Assembly (NCBI GenBank): GCA_002729015.1
Contig: PBVO01000165.1
Location: forward strand, 1-6,747
Length of the DNA stretch: 6,747 nt
Direction: 5' to 3'
Source of the DNA: Candidatus Poribacteria bacterium
Lineage (GTDB): Bacteria > Poribacteria > WGA-4E > UBA9662
Every line of letters begins with the position of its first letter. Position 1 is the stretch's first letter. Below are positions 1 to 6,612 of the stretch, piece after piece. A program made the position numbers and the translations under genes. The notes under the pieces are model-generated. The model was given only the letters and a program-made list of their open reading frames with translations, made no database searches and was not told the DNA's origin.

Positions 1-6
1 ATTTAC

Positions 7-30
7 ACCCGGGCATAGCCCGGGTTTTTT
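7..30 (+). terminator. Rho-independent terminator of an upstream gene
   Basis: A perfect 8-bp GC-rich inverted repeat (ACCCGGGC at 7-14, GCCCGGGT at 18-25) encloses a 3-base loop and runs straight into a T tract ending at 30. This is the classic intrinsic terminator form for plus-strand transcription. No gene for it to serve lies inside the window, so it most likely ends a plus-strand transcript that enters from the left. It separates that transcript from the S1-clpC-radA-lipA block. Confidence 0.9.
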
Positions 31-85
31 AATCCCTAGTACTTAAATTGGCAAAAACAAAATTTTTACGCATGGTGCTTTTGGG

Positions 86-114
86 TTTACAGTGTCAAAG
101 GTTCAACATAAAAT
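86..114 (+). promoter_or_regulatory. Sigma70-type promoter for the S1-domain gene
   Basis: TTTACA at 86-91 matches the -35 consensus at five of six bases, and TAAAAT at 109-114 matches the -10 consensus at five of six. They are separated by exactly 17 bases. The predicted start of transcription is near 121, leaving a leader of about 19 bases before the ATG at 140. Its place between a terminator and the first gene of a co-oriented block supports it. It may drive several of the downstream genes, because the gaps among them are short (49-72 bases) and only the clpC-radA gap holds a hairpin. Confidence 0.65.
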
Positions 115-139
115 TTACCTAAATACTTGACGGTGCAAC

Positions 140-1288
140 ATGGCATATAGGCCAAATTCCACAGATCCTAATCAGCCCACAATGGCGGAGCTACTTGCTC
201 TGGAAAATGAAATACCTGAACTGCGTAAAGGCGATGTAGTAGAAGGTGAAGTGATGGGATCTTCTGCTGAAGGGCTTCTAATTTCAGTAGGAGGTTACAA
301 ATCGGAAGGAATTGTACCTTACTCTGAGCTACGCTCAATTGGAATTTTGGACCCCACTTTGCAATATAAAAATGGAGATACCATTGAAGTGTTAGTTCTG
401 GAAACGAGAACAAACAGAAATGGGCATATTACTCTATCGCATGACCAAGCCGTAGCAATTGATGCTTGGGCTAATATCGAACAATCCTATGCTAAAGGCA
501 CTGCCATAACAGGCATCGTTACTGAGCATAATCGAGGTGGAATAGTAGTAAATGTTCGTGGATTACAAGGGTTTATTCCTTTATCTCACGTAGTGCTCGA
601 AAATGGGATAGATCGCGAAACTGCACTTGCAAATAAACATGGCACTACAATCTCTATGAAACCTATAGAAATTAACCGTAAAAAAGACAAAGTTGTCTTT
701 TCTGAGCGAAATGTTTTTTTAGAACAAAAAAATGTGCTCAAAAACCAGCTCATTGACAAGTTAAGAATAGGTGACCGTTGTGAAGGAAAAGTTACTGGAC
801 TTTCAAAATTTGGGGCATTCGTAGACATCGGTGGCATTGATGGCCTTGTGCATCTGACGGAAATATCTTGGGGAACCGTATCCAATGTGCGTGAGCATGT
901 CAGTGTTGGGCAAGTCGTAAATGTAGAAATTATTAATATCGATCCTGATTCAAAACGTATCGGGTTAAGTATGCGAAAGCTTATACCGGCACCTTGGGAT
1001 GAAGTGCCATTACTCTACAAGATAGGTCAATTAGTCCAAGGCCAAATCATGAAGCTTTCTGAATTTGGAGCATTTGCTAAAATAAGTGAAGGAGTTGAAG
1101 GGCTAATCCACATCTCTGAATTGGCTGAAAAACACATTAATCACCCTAAAGACATTGTATCCATAGGAGATACACTTAGTTTGAGAATTATCAGTTTAGA
1201 TCCGGATCGCCGTAGGATTGGTTTAAGTCTAAAGCAAGCAATCGAAGAGGAGGACTGGCCTACTGAATATTTTGATCCAGTAGACTAA
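140..1288 (+). CDS. Four-domain S1 RNA-binding protein (ribosomal protein S1-like)
   Basis: This 382-residue cytoplasmic protein consists almost entirely of four S1-type OB folds, at roughly residues 30-104, 118-191, 208-278 and 295-366. Domains 3 and 4 are the most canonical: each has a GxxxxGxV-type opening, KFGAFVDI or EFGAFAKI, GLVHLTEIS or GLIHISEL, and a closing DPDxxRIGLS. Domains 1 and 2 are more diverged, as is usual for S1 domains that contact the ribosome. The family binds single-stranded mRNA and helps ribosomes load it. Four-domain versions of 350-450 residues are common outside Proteobacteria, where S1 has six. The C-terminal tail is acidic. The ATG at 140 is preceded by no clear Shine-Dalgarno sequence (GACGGTGCAAC), and the next in-frame ATG at 182 has none either, so the first is kept. 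It heads the block, 49 bases before clpC. I leave the symbol blank because rpsA orthology is not certain from sequence alone. Confidence 0.88.
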   Translation: MAYRPNSTDPNQPTMAELLALENEIPELRKGDVVEGEVMGSSAEGLLISVGGYKSEGIVPYSELRSIGILDPTLQYKNGDTIEVLVLETRTNRNGHITLSHDQAVAIDAWANIEQSYAKGTAITGIVTEHNRGGIVVNVRGLQGFIPLSHVVLENGIDRETALANKHGTTISMKPIEINRKKDKVVFSERNVFLEQKNVLKNQLIDKLRIGDRCEGKVTGLSKFGAFVDIGGIDGLVHLTEISWGTVSNVREHVSVGQVVNVEIINIDPDSKRIGLSMRKLIPAPWDEVPLLYKIGQLVQGQIMKLSEFGAFAKISEGVEGLIHISELAEKHINHPKDIVSIGDTLSLRIISLDPDRRRIGLSLKQAIEEEDWPTEYFDPVD

Positions 1289-1325
1289 AATATCGCCTAA
1301 TCAGTGTTAATGTGTTTAGATATGT

Positions 1326-1333
1326 AGAGGAGA
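1326..1333 (+). promoter_or_regulatory. Strong ribosome binding site of clpC
   Basis: AGAGGAGA lies just upstream of the ATG at 1338, close to ideal Shine-Dalgarno sequence and spacing. It fixes the clpC start. It contrasts with the S1 gene and radA, which have no obvious site. Confidence 0.75.
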
Positions 1334-1337
1334 CTCC

Positions 1338-3812
1338 ATGTCAAGTAGATTTGAAAAATTTTCTGAGCGTGCACGAAGAGTACTTTCGCTCGCTCAAGAA
1401 GAAGCTCAACGTTTTAATCATAACTATATAGGAACTGAGCACATCCTCCTAGGTTTAGTTAGAGAAACTGACGGAGTAGCTGCGCGAGTTTTAAGTAGCC
1501 TAAATGTTGAGCTCTCCAAGGTTCGTTCTGCTGTTGAATTTATTATTGGACGAGGAGAGCGACCTTCTCCTGGCGATATTGGTCTTACTCCTAGGGCGAA
1601 AAAAGTTATTGAACTTGCTGTAGATGAAGCTCGAAGGCTCAGTCATCATTACATCGGGACTGAGCATCTTTTAATTGGAATCATGCGTGAAGGTAAAGGT
1701 GTCGCCGCCGGCGTTCTCGAAAGCCTCGGAGTATCTCTAGATAAAGTTCGGGCCGAAACCACAAGAATCTTAAATCAAAGTGTTTCTCAAGGAAAATCTC
1801 AAAGCAAAAGTAGCACACGAACCCCTACCCTTGACCAACTTGGCATTGATTTAACAAGCTCCGCTCGTGCCGAAAAATTAGATCCTGTGATTGGACGCAG
1901 CAAAGAAATTGCTCGGGTGCTACAAATCTTAAGCCGGCGAACTAAAAACAACCCAGTTCTTATTGGCCCTCCTGGCGTAGGAAAAACTGCAATAGTTGAA
2001 GCGCTTGCACAGCAAGTAACATCTGGCGATGTTCCAGAAAATTTGGCTAACCGCCGAGTTGTCACGCTTGATATGGGCGCATTAGTTGCAGGAACCAAAT
2101 ACCGTGGTGAATTTGAAGAACGACTTAAAAAAGTCGTAGAGGAAATCAAAGCTGCAGGTAACTGCATTCTATTCATTGATGAAATGCATACCATGGTAGG
2201 TGCAGGAGCAGCGGAAGGAGCTGTCGACGCCGCAAATATTCTTAAACCATCCCTTGCACGTGGGGAGCTACAGTGCATCGGTGCAACTACGCTCGATGAT
2301 TATCGGAAATACGTCGAAAGGGACCCTGCGTTAGAGCGAAGGTTCCAACCAGTAAACGTAGAGGAACCTTCTACTGAAGAAACCGTAGAAATCCTAAGGG
2401 GTATTAAAGTTAAATTTGAAGAGCATCACGGTGTTACCATTGAAGATGAAGCCCTACAAGCTGCGGCAACACTAGCATCTCGATTCATTGCTGACAGATA
2501 TCTTCCCGACAAAGCAATAGATCTTATGGATGAAGCGGGTTCAAGAGTACGAATTCGTTCTAGTGGAACCCCGCTATCCGTCAAAGAATCCAAAAAAGTA
2601 TTGGACACTGTGCGTCGCGAAAAAGATGAAGCCATCTCACAGCAACAGTACGAGTACGCCGCTGAACTTCGTGACCGTGAATTAAAACTTGCCGAAAAAT
2701 TGCAGCAACTACAAGATGAATGGCAAGCTAATACAAGTGATGAAAAAGATTCAGTAACTAGTGAAGAGATAGCAGAAGTAGTAAGCATGTGGACTGGAAT
2801 CCCTGTCACCCGAATGGCAGTTGAAGAAACAGAACGCCTCCTTAAGATGGAAGAACACATTCATCAGCGAATCATAGGTCAGGATGAGGCCGTCGTATCT
2901 ATTGCAAAAGCAGTTAGACGCGCCCGTGCTGGATTAAAAGACCCCAGAAGGCCAATAGGGAGCTTTATGTTCCTTGGACCTACTGGCGTTGGCAAAACTG
3001 AACTCGCTCGCGCATTGTCAGAATTCATGTTTGGTTCAGACGACTCAATTATTCGCCTTGACATGTCAGAATTCATGGAGCGCCATACCGTCGCACGATT
3101 AATTGGAGCGCCTCCGGGATACGTTGGTTACGAAGAAGGTGGGCAATTAACTGATGCTGTGAGAAGAAGAAGCTACACATGTATTTTGTTAGATGAAATT
3201 GAAAAAGCGCACCCTGAAGTTTTTAATTTGCTCCTACAAATATTTGATGATGGCCATCTGACTGATGCTAAAGGGCGAAAAGTAGATTTCCGGAATACCA
3301 TAATTGTTATGACTTCCAATATCGGCTCTGATCTCATAAAACGAGATACTTCTCTTGGGTTTGCCATCCAAGAACAGTCAAAAATGGAAGCTAATGCCTA
3401 TGAAAAAATGAAAACAAAAGTGGATGATGAAGTTAAGCGCTTTTTCCGACCTGAATTCCTCAATAGGATTGATGGACAGATAGTATTTCATGCTTTAACA
3501 CAAGAGCATATCGTCAGTATCGTTGACTTAATGCTTAATGATGTACGAAAACCGATGCTTGAAAAAGGTCTCAGCCTTGAAGTCACTGATTCAGCTAAAG
3601 CATGGTTAGGGGAAAAAGGTTACGATCCTACTTTTGGAGCTAGGCCACTAAGACGGCTAATTGAACAAAAAATTGAAGATCCTTTATCTGATGAAGTACT
3701 CAGCGGGAAATTTCAGCCAGGTCAAACTGTGATTGTAGACGTTGACCCAGATACAGACTCTCAGTCCTTATTGATTAGACACGAAGTAGAACCTGTCACC
3801 ACAACCAGTTAA
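1338..3812 (+). CDS. clpC: ATP-dependent Clp protease ATP-binding subunit ClpC
   Basis: ClpC is a Hsp100 AAA+ unfoldase that threads substrates into the ClpP peptidase chamber in the cytoplasm. At 824 residues this copy has the usual full length. Two Clp N-terminal repeats (about 1-145, each with HxYIGTEH) lead into nucleotide-binding domain 1, with Walker A GPPGVGKT at 210-217, Walker B ILFIDE at 277-282 and an arginine pair at 334-335. A middle segment at about 410-460 contains a UVR-like stretch (QQYEYAAELRDRE), which distinguishes ClpC from ClpB and ClpA. Domain 2 has Walker A GPTGVGKT at 547-554, Walker B ILLDE at 616-620, FLNR at 707-710 and sensor-2 GARPLRR at 767-773. LGF at 673-675 falls where ClpC proteins carry the ClpP-docking loop. 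A strong ribosome site precedes the ATG, and radA follows 72 bases after the TAA. No clpP or mcsA/mcsB adaptor genes are visible here. Wording of the N-domain suggests Chloroflexota. Confidence 0.97.
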   Translation: MSSRFEKFSERARRVLSLAQEEAQRFNHNYIGTEHILLGLVRETDGVAARVLSSLNVELSKVRSAVEFIIGRGERPSPGDIGLTPRAKKVIELAVDEARRLSHHYIGTEHLLIGIMREGKGVAAGVLESLGVSLDKVRAETTRILNQSVSQGKSQSKSSTRTPTLDQLGIDLTSSARAEKLDPVIGRSKEIARVLQILSRRTKNNPVLIGPPGVGKTAIVEALAQQVTSGDVPENLANRRVVTLDMGALVAGTKYRGEFEERLKKVVEEIKAAGNCILFIDEMHTMVGAGAAEGAVDAANILKPSLARGELQCIGATTLDDYRKYVERDPALERRFQPVNVEEPSTEETVEILRGIKVKFEEHHGVTIEDEALQAAATLASRFIADRYLPDKAIDLMDEAGSRVRIRSSGTPLSVKESKKVLDTVRREKDEAISQQQYEYAAELRDRELKLAEKLQQLQDEWQANTSDEKDSVTSEEIAEVVSMWTGIPVTRMAVEETERLLKMEEHIHQRIIGQDEAVVSIAKAVRRARAGLKDPRRPIGSFMFLGPTGVGKTELARALSEFMFGSDDSIIRLDMSEFMERHTVARLIGAPPGYVGYEEGGQLTDAVRRRSYTCILLDEIEKAHPEVFNLLLQIFDDGHLTDAKGRKVDFRNTIIVMTSNIGSDLIKRDTSLGFAIQEQSKMEANAYEKMKTKVDDEVKRFFRPEFLNRIDGQIVFHALTQEHIVSIVDLMLNDVRKPMLEKGLSLEVTDSAKAWLGEKGYDPTFGARPLRRLIEQKIEDPLSDEVLSGKFQPGQTVIVDVDPDTDSQSLLIRHEVEPVTTTS

Positions 3813-3815
3813 CCC

Positions 3816-3837
3816 CCCTCTGACACACAAAAGAGGG
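3816..3837 (+). other. Hairpin between clpC and radA, without a T tract
   Basis: CCCTCT (3816-3821) and AGAGGG (3832-3837) form a perfect 6-bp stem around a 10-base A-rich loop, starting four bases after the clpC stop codon. It is followed by TCAAACACTG and not by a run of T, so it does not fit an intrinsic terminator well. It could be a weak terminator, an mRNA 3'-end stabiliser or a processing site. The position makes a role plausible, but nothing more is shown. Confidence 0.4.
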
Positions 3838-3884
3838 TCAAACACTGCTTGCATTACTAAAGTCTCTGCTGCAGTATTAGCGAA

Positions 3885-5258
3885 GTGTTGAAACCCAATT
3901 CAAAAACGTACTTCTTATGCCAAGATTGCGGTTATTCTTCGGCCAAATGGAATGGTCGTTGTCCTTCATGTAATCTCTGGGGTACTCTCGTCGAATTCAA
4001 AGAAGCTGCTTCTCCTTCAACACATCTATATAAAATTCCAGGGCAACAAATTACACCATTGAGTAAGCTTAGTGAGCAACCTGATTCGGATGGGTCTCGA
4101 CTTAGCTCTGGTTTGAGTGAATTTGACCGCGTACTAGGTGGAGGGCTCGTATCAGGTTCTGTACTGCTTCTAGCTGGTGATCCAGGAATTGGGAAATCCA
4201 CAATACTTCTACAAATCTCCGACGCTCTAACAAAACAAGGGAAAAAAGTACTCTATGTTTCAGGAGAAGAATCAGGTACACAAGTTCGTCTCCGAGGTGA
4301 TCGACTGAGGATAGATACTTCGAATATATTTTTCCTATCAGAGACTGAAGCCGAATCTATTGGACCCCAACTTGCAACCCTATCCCCCGACATACTCATC
4401 ATCGATTCGATTCAAACATTAACTTCCTCTTCCTCAGATTCAACTGCCGGAAGTACCACCCAAATAAAAGAATGTGCTCAAATTTTTCTTAATTGGGCAA
4501 AAACAACAGGCAGTCCCACTTTCTTTACAGGACATGTAACAAAAGAAGGCTCGATAGCGGGACCAAAGCTTCTCGAGCATATGGTCGATGTTGTTCTATC
4601 ATTAGAGGGGGACTCTTTAGGTAGTTTACGAATGATTCGAAATTCAAAAAATCGTTATGGATCAACTAATGACGTAGCATTATTTGAAATGAGAGACGAT
4701 GGTCTGCATCAATTAACAAACCCTTCTGCCGCCTTAATATCTGAACGTGATACCTCTTCCCCAGGCTCATGTATTGCCGTAACTCTTGAAGGTTCGCGTC
4801 CTTTATTATGTGAGATTCAAGCATTGACCAACCCAACAGCGTTCAATCCTCCTAGAAGAACTATTACTGGAGTCGATTTCAATCGTACTATTATGCTTTC
4901 AGCAGTTTTGTCAAGACGAGCCAATGTACAGCTTGGGAATCAAGATCTAATGGTTAATGTCCCCGGAGGATTACGTATTACTGAAACAGCGGTAGATCTA
5001 CCTATAGCCGTATCCATTGCATCAAGTTATCTCGATAAACCTGTTCATCCTTCCCTTGTTATCATTGGTGAAATTGGGCTTAATGGAGAAATTAGGAGTG
5101 CTTCAAATATTGAGACGCGTATAACCGAGGCATCGAGACAAGGCTACAATCAGGTTATTGTACCTAGTTTGAGCCAATCAAAATTAAAGTTTAATACTCC
5201 AATTGATATCCATCCTGTCCAAAATTTAAGTCAGGCTATAGCATTAGCTACGGGTTAA
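3885..5258 (+). CDS. radA: DNA repair protein RadA (Sms)
   Basis: RadA is a RecA-like ATPase that drives branch migration of recombination intermediates and helps process stalled forks. The 457-residue length matches the family. The N-terminal zinc finger has C12-x2-C15 and C26-x2-C29. The RecA-like core has Walker A GDPGIGKST at 98-106 and Walker B ILIIDS at 170-175. The RadA signature appears as KNRYG at 255-259, where KNRFG is usual; this is a conservative change. The C-terminal Lon-like domain (about 285-457) includes VNVPGGLRITE and GEIGLNGEIR; in this family it is a DNA-binding scaffold and not a protease. The start is the GTG at 3885, with a TTG codon directly after it. In-frame sequence upstream is open only back to a TAA at 3858 and contains no ATG. 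No clear Shine-Dalgarno sequence is seen, so the exact start is uncertain by a few codons. It follows clpC, a common arrangement. Confidence 0.96.
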   Translation: MLKPNSKTYFLCQDCGYSSAKWNGRCPSCNLWGTLVEFKEAASPSTHLYKIPGQQITPLSKLSEQPDSDGSRLSSGLSEFDRVLGGGLVSGSVLLLAGDPGIGKSTILLQISDALTKQGKKVLYVSGEESGTQVRLRGDRLRIDTSNIFFLSETEAESIGPQLATLSPDILIIDSIQTLTSSSSDSTAGSTTQIKECAQIFLNWAKTTGSPTFFTGHVTKEGSIAGPKLLEHMVDVVLSLEGDSLGSLRMIRNSKNRYGSTNDVALFEMRDDGLHQLTNPSAALISERDTSSPGSCIAVTLEGSRPLLCEIQALTNPTAFNPPRRTITGVDFNRTIMLSAVLSRRANVQLGNQDLMVNVPGGLRITETAVDLPIAVSIASSYLDKPVHPSLVIIGEIGLNGEIRSASNIETRITEASRQGYNQVIVPSLSQSKLKFNTPIDIHPVQNLSQAIALATG

Positions 5259-5315
5259 AAACTTGTACTAGATCCAAACCTATTAGATGATAGATTTATA
5301 CTTTATCCTTAATCC

Positions 5316-5329
5316 AAGGAATTGATTTG
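5316..5329 (+). promoter_or_regulatory. AAGGA ribosome binding site and TTG start of lipA
   Basis: AAGGA at 5316-5320 lies six bases before the TTG at 5327-5329, which reads into the LipA N-terminus. There is no ATG nearby upstream in this frame, so the site decides for a TTG start. A TATACT at 5297-5302 could be a -10 element, but no matching -35 is present, so I do not call a promoter. Confidence 0.6.
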
Positions 5330-6097
5330 ACAACATCAGAACCTAAACAAAGGTTACCCAAGTGGCTTAAAGTAACTTGGGTCGGTGGAGAAAATTATTT
5401 AAGCATGCGTAAGCTTTTGCGCACTGCAGAACTCCACACAGTATGTGAAGAAGCTAGCTGTCCAAATATCGGCGAGTGCTGGGAACGAAAATCGGCAACT
5501 TTTATGATCCTTGGAGATGTCTGCACGCGTGCTTGTAGATATTGTGACGTTACAAGCGGAAAACCTCAGGCTCTTGATCTACAAGAGCCTCTACGGCTAG
5601 CTAGGACCGTCCGCACATTAAATTTAAATTACTGCGTGATAACCTCGGTCAATCGTGATGATTTAGCAGATGGCGGTGCTTACATTTTTGCTGAATGCAT
5701 AAGGCAGATTCACCAAAAAACTCCCGATTGTAAAGTCGAAATTTTAACTCCTGATTTTGCAGGGAACCTACAGTCATTGCATTCCGTCTTAGATGCTCAT
5801 CCTGCAGTTTTTAATCACAACATTGAATCGGTACGTAGCGTTTTCAAAAAGGTACGGGGTAAAGGGGATTACGATTTATCTCTATCTATTCTGCAAGAAG
5901 CCCAACAATATGCTCCCCATATTCCTACAAAAAGCGGAATAATGGTCGGCTTAGGAGAAAGAATCAGCGAGCTCCATGAAACCTTAAACGACTTACGTAA
6001 TGTAGGAGTAAAATTATTAACTATTGGGCAATATCTTAGGCCTTCAAAGCAACATATTCTTAAGATGTCCGACAATTTGATTCTCAGAGTAACCTAA
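5327..6097 (+). CDS. lipA: Lipoyl synthase LipA, 3'-truncated at a sequence junction
   Basis: LipA is a radical SAM enzyme that inserts two sulfurs into octanoyl groups on lipoyl carrier proteins such as the E2 and GcvH subunits. Both iron-sulfur sites are visible: the auxiliary cluster CX4CX5C at C40, C45 and C51, and the radical SAM CX3CX2C at C66, C70 and C73. The family motifs VNRDDLADGGA, FNHNIE, KSGIMVGLGE and LRPSKQH follow in order. After Q242-H243 the expected L-P-V and roughly the last 40-60 residues are absent, including the conserved C-terminal serine motif (RSSY type) that ligates the auxiliary cluster. Residues 244-256 have no resemblance to LipA and are read from the adjoining foreign sequence to a chance TAA at 6095. 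The product as drawn would be inactive. The most likely explanation is a broken contig and not a real pseudogene. It starts 68 bases after radA. Confidence 0.93.
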   Translation: MTTSEPKQRLPKWLKVTWVGGENYLSMRKLLRTAELHTVCEEASCPNIGECWERKSATFMILGDVCTRACRYCDVTSGKPQALDLQEPLRLARTVRTLNLNYCVITSVNRDDLADGGAYIFAECIRQIHQKTPDCKVEILTPDFAGNLQSLHSVLDAHPAVFNHNIESVRSVFKKVRGKGDYDLSLSILQEAQQYAPHIPTKSGIMVGLGERISELHETLNDLRNVGVKLLTIGQYLRPSKQHILKMSDNLILRVT

Positions 6098-6460
6098 GTC
6101 TTCACCAACCATAATTAATTCTTGTGGTGTATTGTGTCTTAGTTGTCTAAGGAAGTTAAAGTCAGATAATAAAATGTGTGAACCCTCGTGTAGTGCTAAT
6201 CCTACAACGTGGTCAAAATTCTTTTCGTCAATCTTACTACCGATAGTAACAACTTTACCATCAGTATAAGAGTCACCATTCTTCTGATAACGAACTTTGA
6301 TGTCAGAACGATTGGTTACAATGTTAACGAAGTTTGCAATAGCTCTACGATAACCAGCTAATGCGATATAGTCTACTTTTGGTTTGACAAAATCATCATC
6401 AACAACTCCATTGTTGACTTGAATATCGTTCCAAAAGTTAGTATAATTATTGTTCATCAT
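6044..6460 (-). CDS. Phage-like putative metallopeptidase, N-terminal fragment
   Basis: The first 136 or so residues of a larger protein are present. LALHEGSHILLSDF contains an HEXXH zinc-binding and catalytic motif (HEGSH at residues 91-95). It is preceded by a strand-like segment (GKVVTIGSKID) and a predicted helix. This arrangement resembles the putative metallopeptidase domain joined to VWA-like domains (DUF2201_N type) found in T4-like marine phages and in MoxR-linked bacterial proteins. That match is from memory and unverified. The third zinc ligand and any VWA domain would lie in the missing C-terminal part. The frame ends at a TGA (6044) beyond the junction with lipA, so that stop is not the true one. 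Two consecutive ATG codons (6460 and 6457) compete for the start; AGG at 6472-6474 is a weak ribosome site. A copy of the 27-bp repeat lies just upstream. The strand and AT-richness differ from the housekeeping block. Confidence 0.65.
   Translation of the reverse strand: MMNNNYTNFWNDIQVNNGVVDDDFVKPKVDYIALAGYRRAIANFVNIVTNRSDIKVRYQKNGDSYTDGKVVTIGSKIDEKNFDHVVGLALHEGSHILLSDFNFLRQLRHNTPQELIMVGEDLGYSENQIVGHLKNMLL
6047..6061. other. Breakpoint between bacterial and phage-like sequence
   Basis: The plus-strand lipA frame matches its family through CAACAT (6050-6055, residues QH) and departs at once afterwards. The minus-strand metallopeptidase-like frame keeps a plausible sequence up to the same bases and then meets a TGA at 6044-6046 after only two more codons. 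The two genes face each other and each lacks its C-terminus, so the switch lies within a few bases of 6050-6058. CAACAT is probably shared by both partners. Base composition drops on the right side. Whether this is an assembly join, an amplification chimera or a real recombination junction cannot be told from one sequence. Confidence 0.8.
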
Positions 6461-6474
6461 ATGTAAAGTTACCT

Positions 6475-6501
6475 ATAATAAATGACAAAGTCAAGCTTTT
6501 T
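6475..6501 (-). repeat. 27-bp intergenic repeat, copy 1 (promoter/operator candidate)
   Basis: This copy matches 6613-6639 at 26 of 27 bases. On the minus strand it reads as an A run, AGCTTGACT, TTGTCA, then TTTATTAT. The core is TGAC-AAA-GTCA on the plus strand, a palindrome with 4-bp arms (6483-6493). It lies two bases after the stop codon of the small cysteine-rich ORF and 14 bases before the ATG of the metallopeptidase-like gene. It may combine an AT-rich -10 (TATTAT, 6480-6475) with a dyad for a phage-encoded regulator. The regulatory reading is inference. Confidence 0.6.
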
Positions 6502-6502
6502 T

Positions 6503-6598
6503 TTATTTTTTTCCTAATTTAATTATACACGGAATACATAGATTGGGATAAAAGATAGTCCCAACAAAATCCGTAGTATTACAATTTTTACAATTCAT
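6503..6598 (-). CDS. 31-residue four-cysteine mini-protein (possible zinc knuckle)
   Basis: This short ORF runs from ATG (6598-6596) to TAA (6505-6503). The product starts MNCKNCNTTDF and carries LCIPC near its end. The two CxxC pairs (C3, C6 and C21, C24), 14 residues apart, have the spacing of a minimal zinc ribbon, followed by a basic tail KLGKK. The ORF exactly fills the space between two copies of the 27-bp repeat, which argues that it is a real gene despite its size. No clear Shine-Dalgarno sequence is present (TTAGAT precedes the ATG). I do not recognise a family. Tiny Cys4 proteins are common among phage early genes, where some bind host proteins or nucleic acid, but no function can be assigned here. 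Confidence 0.5.
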   Translation of the reverse strand: MNCKNCNTTDFVGTIFYPNLCIPCIIKLGKK

Positions 6599-6612
6599 AT
6601 CTAAGCATACGA

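Noticed and set aside
1799..2278. Minus-strand open frame of 159 codons inside clpC.
   Set aside because: It lies wholly within the conserved ClpC domain 1 coding sequence, its translation is rich in Ser, Arg and Pro as antisense frames usually are, and it has no family motif or ribosome site.
2426..2860. Minus-strand open frame of 144 codons inside clpC.
   Set aside because: It is antisense to the ClpC middle region and its Ser/Cys-rich composition is an artefact of the opposing codons. No supporting signal was found.
5327..6097. lipA as a genuine natural short variant or pseudogene.
   Set aside because: Every upstream motif is intact, and similarity stops abruptly where an unrelated, opposing gene also stops. 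A natural short form would not coincide with truncation of a second gene and a change in composition.
6483..6512. Plus-strand hairpin TGAC-AAA-GTCA followed by a long T run, resembling an intrinsic terminator.
   Set aside because: The stem is only four base pairs, no plus-strand gene precedes it, and the same sequence recurs as an intergenic repeat whose orientation fits minus-strand gene starts better.
6522..6527. Perfect minus-strand TATAAT as a -10 element inside the small Cys4 ORF.
   Set aside because: No -35 element lies at 16-18 bases (TATCCC is there) and there is no extended -10 TGn. A TATAAT by chance is expected in sequence this AT-rich.
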